NCBI RefSeq assembly: GCF_025643335.1
Contig: NZ_CP092489.1
Span: forward strand, 2,150,001 to 2,214,000
Source: Endozoicomonas sp. Mp262
Lineage (GTDB): Bacteria; Pseudomonadota; Gammaproteobacteria; Pseudomonadales; Endozoicomonadaceae
Direction: 5' to 3'
Length of the DNA stretch: 64,000 bases
The position numbers and the translations under genes were made by a program. Below are positions 17,924 to 26,928 of this stretch, in pieces. Position 1 is the first letter of the stretch, and every line of letters starts with the position of its first letter. The notes below the pieces were generated by a model. That model was not told where the DNA came from. It worked only from the letters and a program-made list of their open reading frames with translations, and made no database searches.

Positions 17924-19216
17924 TTAATTGAAGATGGCAAGTTTAACTACAAACAGGGCGGATAGCACATATAGGGCAGAATTCAGGTCTTTATAACGGC
18001 CACTTAACAGCTTAATAAGGGTATAGGAAATAAAGCCGAAAGCGATACCTGTGGTAATAGAGTAGCTTAGGGGCATTGATATGGCTGCGATAACAACAGG
18101 GGCTGCTTCGGTAATATCATCCCAGTGGATTTGCACCAGACTGTGGGTCATCAGGACGGTAACAAATATCAGTGCTGGTGCTGTAGCGTAAGCTGGAACA
18201 ACACCTGCCAGTGGTGAGAAAAACAGACAGGCCAGAAATAACAGGGCAACAACAACGGCAGTAAGGCCGGTGCGGCCGCCAGCAGCAATACCGGCGGTGC
18301 TTTCAACATAGCTGGTGGTTGTTGATGTTCCAAGTCCTGCCCCGGCCATGGAAGCAATACTATCTGCCATCAGGGCTTGGCCAAGGCGGGGAAACTGACC
18401 ATCCTTATCCAGTAAATTTGCTTTTTGGGCAACAGCGATAAGAGTCCCTGAGGTATCGAAGAGATCGACGAAAAGAAAAGAAAAAATAATACTGATCAGC
18501 CCGACTTCCATGGCTCCAGCCAAATCCAGCTGCATGAATGTCGGAGCAATGCTGGGTGGCATGGAGATAATACCATTCAGTTCTACGTGGCCTGTGATAA
18601 TGCTGATCAGGGTAATGGCGAGAATGCCGATCATGACGGAACCGGTGATATTACGGAAGTAAAGGGCAACAATAATAATGAAGCCCAGGGCAGTCATCAG
18701 GGCGTTCCAGGAAGACATATCTCCCAGTGTTACCAGGGTGTCGGGGCTATCAATAATAATGCCGGCGTTTTGCAGGGCGGTAAAACCGAGAAATAAACCA
18801 ATTCCCGCGGCAATCCCACCCCGAAGGGAGAGCGGGATGCTATTGATAATCCATTCCCTGATTTTGAAGACACTGAGCAGAAAGAAGCAAAGCCCTGAGA
18901 AGAAGACGGCACCCAGGGCAACCTGCCAGCTGTATCCCATTTGACCCACAACGGTAAAACTGAAGAACGCATTCAGTCCCATTCCTGGCGCGAGAGCGAT
19001 GGGGTAATTGGCGTACAGTCCCATAATCAGGCAGCCTACCGCTGCCGCAAGGCAAGTGGCAACAAAGACTGCACCCTGATCCATTCCCGTACTGGCCAGC
19101 ATGCCGGGATTGACGAAAATGATATAAGCCATGGTCAGGAAAGTGGTGATACCGGCCATCACTTCTGTTTTGATGTCAGTATTATGTTCTTTCAATTTGA
19201 ATAGCTGTTCAATCAT
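17924..19216 (-). CDS. NCS2-family purine (adenine/guanine/hypoxanthine) permease, AzgA-like
   Basis: A 430-residue inner-membrane proton symporter of the AzgA/GhxP/PurP group of NCS2. It has the expected 12-14 hydrophobic segments. Signature stretches include ITTFLTMAYIIFVNPGMLA near the N-terminus, ANYPIALAPGMGLNAFFSFT (substrate-site region), LFDTSGTLIAVAQKANLLD and STTTSYVESTAGIAAGGRTG. These match hypoxanthine/guanine or adenine transporters; the exact substrate cannot be decided by reading. The upstream region (19217-19330) is extremely AT-rich with a long T run. I found no convincing purine riboswitch fold there. Confidence 0.9.
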   Translation of the reverse strand: MIEQLFKLKEHNTDIKTEVMAGITTFLTMAYIIFVNPGMLASTGMDQGAVFVATCLAAAVGCLIMGLYANYPIALAPGMGLNAFFSFTVVGQMGYSWQVALGAVFFSGLCFFLLSVFKIREWIINSIPLSLRGGIAAGIGLFLGFTALQNAGIIIDSPDTLVTLGDMSSWNALMTALGFIIIVALYFRNITGSVMIGILAITLISIITGHVELNGIISMPPSIAPTFMQLDLAGAMEVGLISIIFSFLFVDLFDTSGTLIAVAQKANLLDKDGQFPRLGQALMADSIASMAGAGLGTSTTTSYVESTAGIAAGGRTGLTAVVVALLFLACLFFSPLAGVVPAYATAPALIFVTVLMTHSLVQIHWDDITEAAPVVIAAISMPLSYSITTGIAFGFISYTLIKLLSGRYKDLNSALYVLSALFVVKLAIFN

Positions 19217-19339
19217 TTTGCTATGACCGGAATTTGGAAAAGCTGCTAAATATATATAAAAAATTTTTTTTTTAAAGCTTGTAGATATACATATATAGGT
19301 CTACATACCAAACTCATTAGGCGTGGTTTAGGAAGGATG

Positions 19340-19362
19340 CGTTCCCATTCAGTATGGGAACG
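19340..19362. terminator. 9-bp perfect hairpin between two minus-strand genes
   Basis: CGTTCCCAT and ATGGGAACG pair perfectly around a 5-base loop (TCAGT), 46 bases after the stop of the GIY-YIG-like gene. There is no U-tract on the minus strand, so it may be a weak or factor-dependent terminator or an RNA-stabilising hairpin. Confidence 0.45.
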
Positions 19363-19407
19363 AGCTTTTACAGGGGTTTAAGAGGGGGGGAGGGTCAGGA
19401 CGGCTTT

Positions 19408-20382
19408 TTAGGCGGCAGCAGCGAGGGAAATATTTTGTAAGGTGCTTACCCTGGCTTCCAGTTCTGCCAGCAAGGCTGCCAGTTGTTGTTTTTCCTTCAT
19501 TTGAATATCTGTTGTTTTACTGGCCCTTGCCTTTCTGCTTCGCTCGATAGCATCGCGGATACGTTGCTCTTTAGGGTCAAGGGTTATAATTTTTTCAGGT
19601 TGAGGTACTTTTGCCTGTTGTTGTACGGACTCAGGTTGTTTCTGTTTGGGTTCTTCCCTTATAAAATTAAGTTCAGCGGCGCTTGAGGTGTCTCCGGCGA
19701 TGGCGGCATCTGCGGCTGCCTGTATGGCTGCCAGCTGTGCAGTGATGTCGTCTCCCAAATTAATGTCACTCATTTGTACGACGGCATTAGCCTGTGAGCC
19801 ACTGACGGGTTGCTCTTTTTCCCCTGTGTTTTCTTGCTCTGTGGATTGCTGCAGTTCATTGGCTGTTTCACCCATTTGAGAAAACAGTGATTTGATTGCT
19901 GTAGATACAGCCGGTTTTAAACTGCTTTGATTGGCTTCCTTTTTGCTGTTAGTAGTGTCTGTTTTTTTATCGTCCTGGCTGGTGTAGCTGGCGGCAGCCA
20001 TATCTTCACTGGGATCGTTATCAGACAGTTCGGCAAACAGGGTAGCGAGTTCCTTTTCAATGCTGGATTTACGTTGCCTGGCTTTCTTTTTAGGCTGTAT
20101 TTTTACCGTACTGGTTTTATAGCCTTTAAGGCTCCTGGCGCCAAAGGTTTCCAGTGCTTCCTGTTCGAGTATAGCCAGCTCACTGCGATCATCGGTGCAA
20201 TCCCACTCTTCTACAACAAAGTTGTCAGCACCCTGGGTTCTGATTTCCCTATATAGGGGGTAATCCATATTTTGCTCAGCGGCAGAGACCATCTTTTCCC
20301 ATTGACTTTCCAGGTCATTGCGAGTGCTGCCTACATAAACCTGAGCTGTGACTTTATTTGTGACTGTGAAGATAATCAACAC
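19408..20382 (-). CDS. GIY-YIG-domain-like protein with low-complexity C-terminal region
   Basis: The N-terminal 90 or so residues match the GIY-YIG nuclease fold: FTVTNKVTAQVYVGSTRNDL, then PLYREIRTQGADNFVVEEW, then LAILEQEALETFGARSLKGY. The expected catalytic Arg/His segment after the second strand reads ESQWEKM, so catalysis may be lost. The remaining 220 residues are rich in Gln, Ala, Ser and Lys and look disordered, ending in a short helical stretch (MKEKQQLAALLAELEARVST). I choose the GTG at 20382 because AAAGG lies just upstream of it; an in-frame ATG at 20418 would add 12 residues without a good binding site. The role is unknown. Confidence 0.65.
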   Translation of the reverse strand: MLIIFTVTNKVTAQVYVGSTRNDLESQWEKMVSAAEQNMDYPLYREIRTQGADNFVVEEWDCTDDRSELAILEQEALETFGARSLKGYKTSTVKIQPKKKARQRKSSIEKELATLFAELSDNDPSEDMAAASYTSQDDKKTDTTNSKKEANQSSLKPAVSTAIKSLFSQMGETANELQQSTEQENTGEKEQPVSGSQANAVVQMSDINLGDDITAQLAAIQAAADAAIAGDTSSAAELNFIREEPKQKQPESVQQQAKVPQPEKIITLDPKEQRIRDAIERSRKARASKTTDIQMKEKQQLAALLAELEARVSTLQNISLAAAA

Positions 20383-20508
20383 TAATGGACCTTTCTGCAG
20401 AGGAAAACAGGCGCGCAATTATACCTCTGGAGACGGGTATGTGTAGGGGGATTCGCTTCAGTATTTATCGAGTTTTTTGCCGTATAATACCGGTTACACT
20501 TCTTAACT

Positions 20509-20970
20509 TTAGTATTCCTGATAGGCATCCAGGTCAAGAGCCATCACAATGGCGTCTTCCCGTTTTTCTTTAGCGGGGTAATAGTCCTTGCGACGGCCTA
20601 CTTCATTGAATCCTTCATTCAGGTATAGCTGAAATGCCTTCTCGTTAGAGTCCCTTACCTCAAGGAATAGCGTTGAAGCACTTTGAGCGGCGGCTTCCTC
20701 TATCAAATGGCGTAACAGGGCTTTGCCTATCCCCTGCCCCTGGTAGCTTTTATCAATAGAAAGGATAAGCAGGTGTGATTCGTCCATGATGGTCATGATA
20801 ACACCGTGTCCAATTATCTCGCCCTTTTTCAGTGCCACCTTACAACAGTGGCCGGATTTCAGGCTATCCTGGAAATGTTGTGTATTCCAGGGGTAGGGGC
20901 CTGCTGATTTTTCCAGTCTGGAAATACAGGGCAGGTCTGCTGTGGTCATGGATCTAAAGGAAAGCATCAT
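20509..20970 (-). CDS. rimI: ribosomal protein bS18 alanine N-acetyltransferase RimI
   Basis: A 153-residue GNAT acetyltransferase that acetylates the N-terminal alanine of ribosomal protein S18. It has the acetyl-CoA loop QGQGIGKALLRHL (about 76-88), LFLEVRDSNEKAFQLYLNEG (about 100-119) and the RimI-type ending VGRRKDYYPA ... EDAIVMALDL. It follows a holD-like gene after 21 bases, matching the holD-rimI pairing known in gammaproteobacteria. It is probably the last gene of leuA-holD-rimI. Confidence 0.92.
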   Translation of the reverse strand: MMLSFRSMTTADLPCISRLEKSAGPYPWNTQHFQDSLKSGHCCKVALKKGEIIGHGVIMTIMDESHLLILSIDKSYQGQGIGKALLRHLIEEAAAQSASTLFLEVRDSNEKAFQLYLNEGFNEVGRRKDYYPAKEKREDAIVMALDLDAYQEY

Positions 20971-20991
20971 GTCATGTCAATGTGGCAGGGG

Positions 20992-21840
20992 TTATGGGTG
21001 GTCAATGGCAAGTTTCAGGTCTTGCCAGGTTTCCGGTTTTAAGCCGGGGATTTTCATCAGTTCATTCAGACTGTGGCTGACAATCATTTTGGGTTGGCCC
21101 GGTTGTTGTTCGTGAAACCCTTTCAGCTCTTCAAAAGACCTGTTCGGATCAATAACAAAACGGGCAGCGGCCTGACCAAGCAGTAATACAGTGTGCTGCC
21201 GGTTTAAACCAAACTGATTGTTCAAGAAGGCTTTTACTGCATCCGCAGCGGTGCCATCATCCTGATGTATCTGCCCAAGAAGCCCCTGATGGGGAAGTCG
21301 GGTCTGCAGGGGCCAGGTGAATTCCTGGGCGGTGTTGTGTACGGGTAGGGTCATTCCCAGCGCTTTTAGCAGGTCTTTCAGTAGCCGATGGTGAAACCGG
21401 GTAAATTGGCTCATGCCGGTATAGGGCATCTCTGCAACAACCAGGTTATCCTGGTTTACAGGTATGATCACCAGGCGAAATTTGCTGGAAAGCTGTGCAG
21501 GACGACCTTTTCCAACAGTGAGCCGGGTGTTTTTCCCTGAGGTGGGTAATGGCTGATCTGGCCTATTATCCAGTTGTACCTGGCCGAGAATTTTGGCAGC
21601 CGTCAAATTCTGACGTTTGGGTACTGCATCCGGGACAGGTTGGCTGGGTAGAGCGGGTGCTTCAGGAATAGCTGAAGTACCCGCAGGTTCAGCTGCCCCA
21701 GATTTAGGGAGTGGGTGCTCCAACCAGTCAAATGTGCGCGGAGGCTTGGCATTGGGCACTGGCCTGCGGGGGAACCATGTCTGGATCCCCATTGCATCAA
21801 GGTAAGCTTGGCGGGTTTGCTCCCGAGTCCTGGCCTGCAT
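20992..21840 (-). CDS. holD: probable DNA polymerase III psi subunit (HolD-like), extended form
   Basis: A 282-residue protein directly upstream of rimI, the usual holD position. Its N-terminus (RQAYLDAMGIQTWFPRRP) resembles the E. coli HolD start, which has LGITQW followed by an Arg-rich proline motif. A proline-rich disordered stretch covers about 30-100. A globular C-terminal domain follows (FRLVIIPVNQDNLVVAEMPY ... LLKDLLKALGM ... TVLLLGQAAARFVI). E. coli psi is only about 137 residues, but longer, divergent psi proteins are known in pseudomonads. Psi links the clamp loader to the SSB-binding chi subunit. The LGQAAARF stretch also resembles uracil-DNA-glycosylase-like folds. It lies 5 bases after leuA, so the two are co-transcribed. 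Confidence 0.6.
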   Translation of the reverse strand: MQARTREQTRQAYLDAMGIQTWFPRRPVPNAKPPRTFDWLEHPLPKSGAAEPAGTSAIPEAPALPSQPVPDAVPKRQNLTAAKILGQVQLDNRPDQPLPTSGKNTRLTVGKGRPAQLSSKFRLVIIPVNQDNLVVAEMPYTGMSQFTRFHHRLLKDLLKALGMTLPVHNTAQEFTWPLQTRLPHQGLLGQIHQDDGTAADAVKAFLNNQFGLNRQHTVLLLGQAAARFVIDPNRSFEELKGFHEQQPGQPKMIVSHSLNELMKIPGLKPETWQDLKLAIDHP

Positions 21841-21845
21841 ATGGC

Positions 21846-23393
21846 TTAAACGGTACCTGTTTGAGGGTGGGTTTTTCTGGGCCGGTGATCCAGAAGGTTA
21901 AGGGCATTGATATAGGCCTTGGCTGAGGCAATCACAATGTCGGTATCTGCACCGGAACCGTTGACTATTCTACCATCTTTTTCCAGCCTTACACTGACGT
22001 CTCCCTGAGAGTCGGTGCCACTGGTAATGGCGTTAACATTATAAAGTGTTAACTGTGCCCTGGAATCAACAATTTTTTCTATGGCCTTGAATACCGCGTC
22101 AACGGGGCCATCACCCTCGCTGGTCACTGCCGTTTCCTTACCGTTGATGGATACCACCAATTTAGCTTTCGGAGTCATGCTGGTACTGGAACCGGCCTCC
22201 AGCATGACCAGGCTGTATTTTTCTTCCAGTTGCTGGTTTCTAACATCACTGGCAAGTGCCTGGAGGTCATCATCGAAGATTTCCGTTTTTTTATCGGCCA
22301 GGGACTTAAAGTGAGCAAAGGCGGTGTTGAGTTCTTCAGCATCCCGGAATGTAATACCCAACTCTTCCATTCGGGTTCTGAAAGCATGACGACCCGAGAG
22401 TTTACCCAGTATCAGCCGGTTTGTATTCCAGCCAACATCCTCTGCTTTCATTATTTCATAGGTTTCACGAAATTTGATGATTCCATCCTGATGAATGCCC
22501 GACTCATGGGCAAAGGCATTGGCACCAACAATAGCCTTATTGGGCTGGATAGGAAAGCCGGTAACACCGGAGACCAGTTTGGATGTGGGGACTATTTGAA
22601 GCGTATTGATATTAGTGGTGAGGTTAAGGCTATCCTTGCGTGTCCGGATGGCCATGACCAGCTCTTCCAGGGAGGCATTACCGGCCCGCTCCCCTAATCC
22701 ATTAATGGTGCACTCTATCTGTCTGGCACCATTAACCACAGCGGCTAATGAATTAGCCACAGCAAGGCCCAGGTCGTTATGGCAGTGAACGGAAAAAATA
22801 GCCTTGTCAGCATTGGGTATTTTCTCCAGCAGCGTTTTGATGGTTTCTCCAAATTGATGGGGTAGGGCATAGCCAACGGTATCTGGAATATTGATGGTGG
22901 TTGCCCCGGCATTGATGGCGGCTTCAATAATACGACAAAGAAAGTCTATATCGGAGCGGCCAGCATCTTCGCAGGAAAACTCAACATCATCGATAAGGTT
23001 GCGGGCATGGCGAACGGCTAGAGTGGCACGCTCTATGACCTGCTCAGGTGTCATACACAACTTGTGCTGCATGTGGATAGGAGAAGTGGCAATAAATGTA
23101 TGGATTCGTCCGCTATTGGCCTGCCTGAGCGCCTTTGCTGCCTGGTCTATATCTTGTTCAAGGGCTCTGGAAAGGCTGCAGACAGTACTGTCTTTTATGG
23201 TACTGGCAATGGTTTGTATCGCTTCGAAATCCCCTGGGCTGGCCATTGCGAAACCGGCCTCAATAACATCAACTTTTAGTTTTTCCAGTGCTTTGGCGAT
23301 TCTGAGTTTTTCATCATGAGTCATTGCAGCACCAGGACTTTGTTCACCGTCTCGCAAGGTGGTGTCAAAAATGATGACCTTCTGGTTATCCAT
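21846..23393 (-). CDS. leuA: 2-isopropylmalate synthase
   Basis: First committed step of leucine synthesis: condenses acetyl-CoA with 2-oxoisovalerate. The 515 residues fit the long LeuA form with a C-terminal regulatory domain. The catalytic TIM barrel begins with [20 protein letters not shown] (about 8-27), and the metal-binding HxH appears in [20 protein letters not shown] (about 199-218). [19 protein letters not shown] is also typical. The allosteric leucine-binding domain covers about 390-505. No leucine-rich leader peptide or attenuator is visible in 23394-23525, so control is unlikely to be classical attenuation. It heads leuA-holD-rimI. Confidence 0.97.
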   Translation of the reverse strand: MDNQKVIIFDTTLRDGEQSPGAAMTHDEKLRIAKALEKLKVDVIEAGFAMASPGDFEAIQTIASTIKDSTVCSLSRALEQDIDQAAKALRQANSGRIHTFIATSPIHMQHKLCMTPEQVIERATLAVRHARNLIDDVEFSCEDAGRSDIDFLCRIIEAAINAGATTINIPDTVGYALPHQFGETIKTLLEKIPNADKAIFSVHCHNDLGLAVANSLAAVVNGARQIECTINGLGERAGNASLEELVMAIRTRKDSLNLTTNINTLQIVPTSKLVSGVTGFPIQPNKAIVGANAFAHESGIHQDGIIKFRETYEIMKAEDVGWNTNRLILGKLSGRHAFRTRMEELGITFRDAEELNTAFAHFKSLADKKTEIFDDDLQALASDVRNQQLEEKYSLVMLEAGSSTSMTPKAKLVVSINGKETAVTSEGDGPVDAVFKAIEKIVDSRAQLTLYNVNAITSGTDSQGDVSVRLEKDGRIVNGSGADTDIVIASAKAYINALNLLDHRPRKTHPQTGTV

Positions 23394-23648
23394 GTTTTTC
23401 TCTTTTAGTTATATTGTTTGTATTTTTTATTCAGGCTGTAGTTAGAGCGCGATTTTTTCAGGGAAGTAGTCGTAGGAGAGTGGCAATATAAAAGTCAGTG
23501 GAAGAGTATTTATTCGACGATGTGATTGAGATTATGGGGGCAGCAGTGGCCGTCTTCCGCTTCATTGGATTTAATATTATGTCTTTTGGTTATAATTAAA
23601 TTGATACTATATAGCCAGCTCTTTTTACTGGCAAGATGGAGTACAGGC

Positions 23649-24227
23649 ATGCGAATAACTTGGGCTTTTTTTTGGCTGCTAACGGTTTTATTGGCAGGGT
23701 GTGCCCTGAGTCCGCAGGAAATTGAAGTCTCACCGAAGCTAACGGTTCCGGCAGCAGCCCGAAATCTTTCAGGCACTGTCCGGGTAAGTGTGATAGATGG
23801 GCGGGATAGTAAAACCTTAGGGGCTAGAGGTGGTGTTTATTCTGATACCAACCCAATAATCACGGATCAGGATTTTGAGTTATCTGTACGTGCAGCCGTT
23901 GAGCTGGCTCTGAGACAAATGGGGCTGGTGGTTACGGATGCCGCAGAAGTACCCCTGGTTCAGGTCTATATTGATAAGCTGACTTATCAGGTGCCTGATG
24001 GTTCTTATGTTACCAGCGTTAACCTTGAAGCTGCCACCAAAATTGTTGTTGAGGCTAATGGGCAGCGTTTTGAGGGTTATTATACCAGTATGCTGGATGA
24101 GAAAGTGATGAAAGCACCCTCGGATAGTCATAATACCAAACTGGTTAATAGAACCCTTTCGGATGTATTAGGAAAGGCTTTGGCAGATCCCGGGCTTAGG
24201 TCTTTCCTGGAGGGTTTAAGAGATTAG
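23649..24227 (+). CDS. yajG: YajG-family lipoprotein
   Basis: A 192-residue lipoprotein. I choose the ATG at 23649 because it has GGAG 7 bases upstream and starts a proper lipoprotein signal (MRITWAFFWLLTVLLAGC); an upstream start at 23526 would precede this with 41 unlikely residues. The mature part (SVIDGRDSKTLGARGGVYSD, ELSVRAAVELALRQMGLVV, NRTLSDVLGKALADPGLRSF) matches the YajG family, outer-membrane lipoproteins of unknown function. Its last 32 bases overlap the 3' end of the convergent hemH gene. Confidence 0.82.
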   Translation: MRITWAFFWLLTVLLAGCALSPQEIEVSPKLTVPAAARNLSGTVRVSVIDGRDSKTLGARGGVYSDTNPIITDQDFELSVRAAVELALRQMGLVVTDAAEVPLVQVYIDKLTYQVPDGSYVTSVNLEAATKIVVEANGQRFEGYYTSMLDEKVMKAPSDSHNTKLVNRTLSDVLGKALADPGLRSFLEGLRD

Positions 24228-25251
24228 GGAGTGTTTCTGTTGGCTGGGACAGCCAGTATGAAAGAAGTTTTACCCAGGACGGGTGCTCATTAAGACAGGG
24301 AATAAGCTCCAGTGATTCTCCTCCTGCCTCTATAAATGTCTGTTTGGCGGCTATACCGATTTCCTCAAGGGTTTCCAGGCAGTCAGAAACAAAAGAGGGG
24401 CAAATCACCAGAACTTTTTTTGCGCCCTGCCGGGCCAGTTTTTTAAGGACATCTGTGGTATTAGGTTCCAGCCATTTTGCCCGCCCAAGGCGGGACTGGA
24501 AGGCAACGGTGTATTTATCCACAGGAATATCGGCCTGATCCACAAAGCAGGTGGCAGTTCGATAGACCTGATGACGGTAGCAAGTCTTATGAGCCACGGA
24601 TGTTTTGTTACAACAGTTGTTTTTTTTCAGGCAATGCTGACCGGTGGTGTCATCTTTAAGGATATGCCTGATTGGAACACCGTGGAAGCTGAATACCAGA
24701 TGGTCATACTCCTGCTCAAGCCAGGAAAAGGATGACTCGATCAATGCCTGAATGTAACGATCATGGTCATAAAATTCCGGATAGATATGAAGGGAAACAG
24801 AGAGATTGTTTTTCCTGATAATGTTTTTTGCACGCTTTGAGACAGTCTTTACCGTAGACATTGCGTAGTGTGGGTAAAGGGGGAATAACAACACCTCTTT
24901 TATATCTGGCCGACTGGTGAGTTTCAGGATAGCCTCTTCCATATCGGGTTGACCATAGCGCATGGCTAGCTCTATGGGAAAATTCAGCTGTTCCCTGAGT
25001 TTTGCGGTGAGCCGTTTGCTATGACATATCAGGGGTGAGCCTTCATCAGTCCATATCGACTGATAGGCCTTGGCAGAGCGGGCAGGCCTGAATGGCAGGA
25101 CAAATAAACTGACAATAAGACGTCGCAATAGCCATGGCAGGTCAATGACATTCTCATCCATCAAGAACTCGTTGAGGTATTGCCTGACGTCAGGGGCTGT
25201 AGGGCTATCGGGAGAACCCAGGTTGACCAGAAGAATGCCGCGGCCTGTCAT
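24196..25251 (-). CDS. hemH: ferrochelatase
   Basis: Inserts ferrous iron into protoporphyrin IX, the last step of heme synthesis. The 351 residues have the N-terminal LLVNLGSPDSPTAPDVRQYL (about 7-26), DEGSPLICHSKRLTAKLREQ (about 70-89), LLFPLYPHYAMSTVKTV and the catalytic histidine in LVFSFHGVPIRHI. VAFQSRLGRAKWLEPNTTD and VLVICPSFVSDCLETLEEIG, with the active-site glutamate, complete the fold. Four cysteines near residues 213-227 (CLKKNNCCNKTSVAHKTC) are an unusual cluster; some ferrochelatases carry iron-sulphur ligands, but whether these bind a cluster is unclear. It overlaps yajG by 32 bases. Confidence 0.96.
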   Translation of the reverse strand: MTGRGILLVNLGSPDSPTAPDVRQYLNEFLMDENVIDLPWLLRRLIVSLFVLPFRPARSAKAYQSIWTDEGSPLICHSKRLTAKLREQLNFPIELAMRYGQPDMEEAILKLTSRPDIKEVLLFPLYPHYAMSTVKTVSKRAKNIIRKNNLSVSLHIYPEFYDHDRYIQALIESSFSWLEQEYDHLVFSFHGVPIRHILKDDTTGQHCLKKNNCCNKTSVAHKTCYRHQVYRTATCFVDQADIPVDKYTVAFQSRLGRAKWLEPNTTDVLKKLARQGAKKVLVICPSFVSDCLETLEEIGIAAKQTFIEAGGESLELIPCLNEHPSWVKLLSYWLSQPTETLPNLLNPPGKT

Positions 25252-25420
25252 TTCAGCTCTTTTTCGCTAGGTTTATGGAATGCTGTAATGAGCGAGTATA
25301 GCCAAGTCGTTTTAAATCTTCTATTAGTTTGATGATTTAGGGTAAATACATAGGCTGCTTCGATTATTCACTAGTAGTGTCGCCTGTTCTGCAAGGGAGA
25401 GATCTCTGCTGAATAATGCA

Positions 25421-25451
25421 GGAAGGCCCTGGTTTTGACCGGGGCGCTTCC
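25421..25451 (-). terminator. candidate terminator hairpin downstream of nhaA
   Basis: GGAAG-GCCC-GGT style arms pair across 25421-25451 with one bulge and one mismatch around a short loop, 18 bases after the nhaA stop. There is no long U-tract, so it may be factor-assisted. The rest of 25252-25468 shows nothing else I can support. Confidence 0.45.
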
Positions 25452-25468
25452 GGGTGAAAAAAGCAGGT

Positions 25469-26686
25469 TTACGCGTGGCTGGTTTTTGTAAATACAGCCT
25501 TTTCCTTTGGCAGATTTTTTTTCTGGCCTGTCATATAGAGCACAAAATAACCCACAACCGCAGACAGGATAGAGCCAGCCAAAATTCCCATGCGGTCTGA
25601 GATCATATAGGAAGGATCTACATCAGCAAATGCCAGGGAACCAATAAAGAGACTCATGGTAAAGCCTATACCGCAAAGTATTGAGAGGCCATACATATGT
25701 TGCCAGCTGGCTTGGTTCGGAAGTTTGGCGAGTCCCGTTTTAACGGCTACCCAGCAGAAACTGAAGACACCGATCTGCTTACCAAGGAAGAGTCCTGCCA
25801 GAATACCCAGGGGGATGGGGTCAGACAGCGTTTTAAGCTGTTCCAGGTTAATCTCTATACCGGCATTGGCAAAGGCAAACAGGGGTAAAATGAAAAAGTG
25901 AACCTTGCCATGGAGGTGGTGTTCCAGAGCCCGCAGTGGTGACCGCCCTTTGCGATCCGTCAGCTTTAGGGGGATAGTGAAGGCAATCAGTACGCCAGCC
26001 AGTGTTGCATGCACACCGGATTTCAGAACGCATACCCATAGCAGGGTGCCCACAAAGAGGTAGGCGCTTAACCGGGTGACTTTTCGTATATTGAATATAA
26101 TCAGTACGCTAAGGAGAAAGGTTGCCATGACTATCGAAGAAATGGACAGATCTGATGTGTAAAAAATAGCGATAATGATGATGGCACCCAAATCATCAAT
26201 AATGGCCAGGGCTAACAGGAAAACCTTGAGAGAAGCGGGTACCCGCTTGCCAAGCAGGGCCAGAACACCTACAGCAAAGGCAATATCTGTTGCAGCGGGA
26301 ATAGCCCACCCCTGAATACCAATAGGGTTATCGAAGTTCAGGGCTGTGTAGAGCAGTGCCGGAACAACCATACCGCCTATTGCCGCGATACCAGGCAGAA
26401 CCACCTGGGAAGGAGTGCTCAGGTCACCCCCCATAACTTCCCGCTTGACCTCAAGGCCGATTAGCAGAAAAAACAGGGCCATCAGGCCGTCATTGATCCA
26501 GAGGAGGGCGGGTTTATTGATATCCAGTGAACCCACAGCAACCTGGATAGGCATTTCCAGTAGCAGGTCATAATATTGGGACAGTGAGGTATTGGCGGCG
26601 ATTTTGGCCATGACTGCGGCGATGATCAGTAAAACGCCGATGGCATAGTCTTGGTGCAGGAACCGTTGCAGCCGTCGTGCAAGCAT
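25469..26686 (-). CDS. nhaA: Na+/H+ antiporter NhaA
   Basis: An inner-membrane antiporter that exchanges cytoplasmic Na+ for external H+, used for salt and alkaline pH tolerance. The ATG at 26686 ([15 protein letters not shown]) is preferred since GGAG lies 5-6 bases upstream; an upstream in-frame ATG at 26749 would add 21 non-homologous residues. The protein is 405 residues with about 12 membrane segments. The ion-binding DD pair is in [20 protein letters not shown], preceded by [33 protein letters not shown]-like and [14 protein letters not shown] segments are also diagnostic. It stands alone. Confidence 0.95.
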   Translation of the reverse strand: MLARRLQRFLHQDYAIGVLLIIAAVMAKIAANTSLSQYYDLLLEMPIQVAVGSLDINKPALLWINDGLMALFFLLIGLEVKREVMGGDLSTPSQVVLPGIAAIGGMVVPALLYTALNFDNPIGIQGWAIPAATDIAFAVGVLALLGKRVPASLKVFLLALAIIDDLGAIIIIAIFYTSDLSISSIVMATFLLSVLIIFNIRKVTRLSAYLFVGTLLWVCVLKSGVHATLAGVLIAFTIPLKLTDRKGRSPLRALEHHLHGKVHFFILPLFAFANAGIEINLEQLKTLSDPIPLGILAGLFLGKQIGVFSFCWVAVKTGLAKLPNQASWQHMYGLSILCGIGFTMSLFIGSLAFADVDPSYMISDRMGILAGSILSAVVGYFVLYMTGQKKNLPKEKAVFTKTSHA

Positions 26687-26797
26687 GAACTCTCCAGAGG
26701 GTTGGTTAATGTTCGAGGGGGTATAATCTGTAAAGGATGGAGGGTACATGTCAGGATGAAGGCTGGCACTAGGTATGTTTACCTATCACGGCTGAGG

Positions 26798-26919
26798 TCG
26801 TTCGCTGGCTCCTGAGGATATGACAAAAGTCTGAAATAGATCCAATGTCGTCATCCTGTACAGGGATGATGACGGAGAAAATTCAGATTTTCGCGATACC
26901 CTCAGGACGCTGTGAACGA
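26798..26919. repeat. long imperfect inverted repeat (about 120 bp) between nhaA and prmC
   Basis: The whole segment folds on itself. The outer arms share TCGTTC, TCCTGAGG and TAT (26798-26821 against 26896-26919). A middle part shares AAAA and TCTGAA, and the inner stem pairs 26847-26856 with 26864-26873, with one G-U, around a 7-base loop. This is far longer than a terminator and resembles a miniature repeat element of the ERIC/REP/MITE type. It could also act as a bidirectional transcription barrier after prmC. Confidence 0.65.
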
Positions 26920-26928
26920 AAGGGGTTA

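Noticed and set aside
19217-19330. Possible purine riboswitch upstream of the purine permease
   Set aside because: The region is AT-rich with a weak dyad (GTAGA/TCTAC), but I could not find the conserved purine aptamer core or its loop-loop elements.
22230-22697. 155-residue open frame antisense to leuA
   Set aside because: No homology signs and fully inside leuA.
23394-23525. Possible leucine leader/attenuator upstream of leuA
   Set aside because: No short open frame with consecutive Leu codons and no terminator/antiterminator pair.
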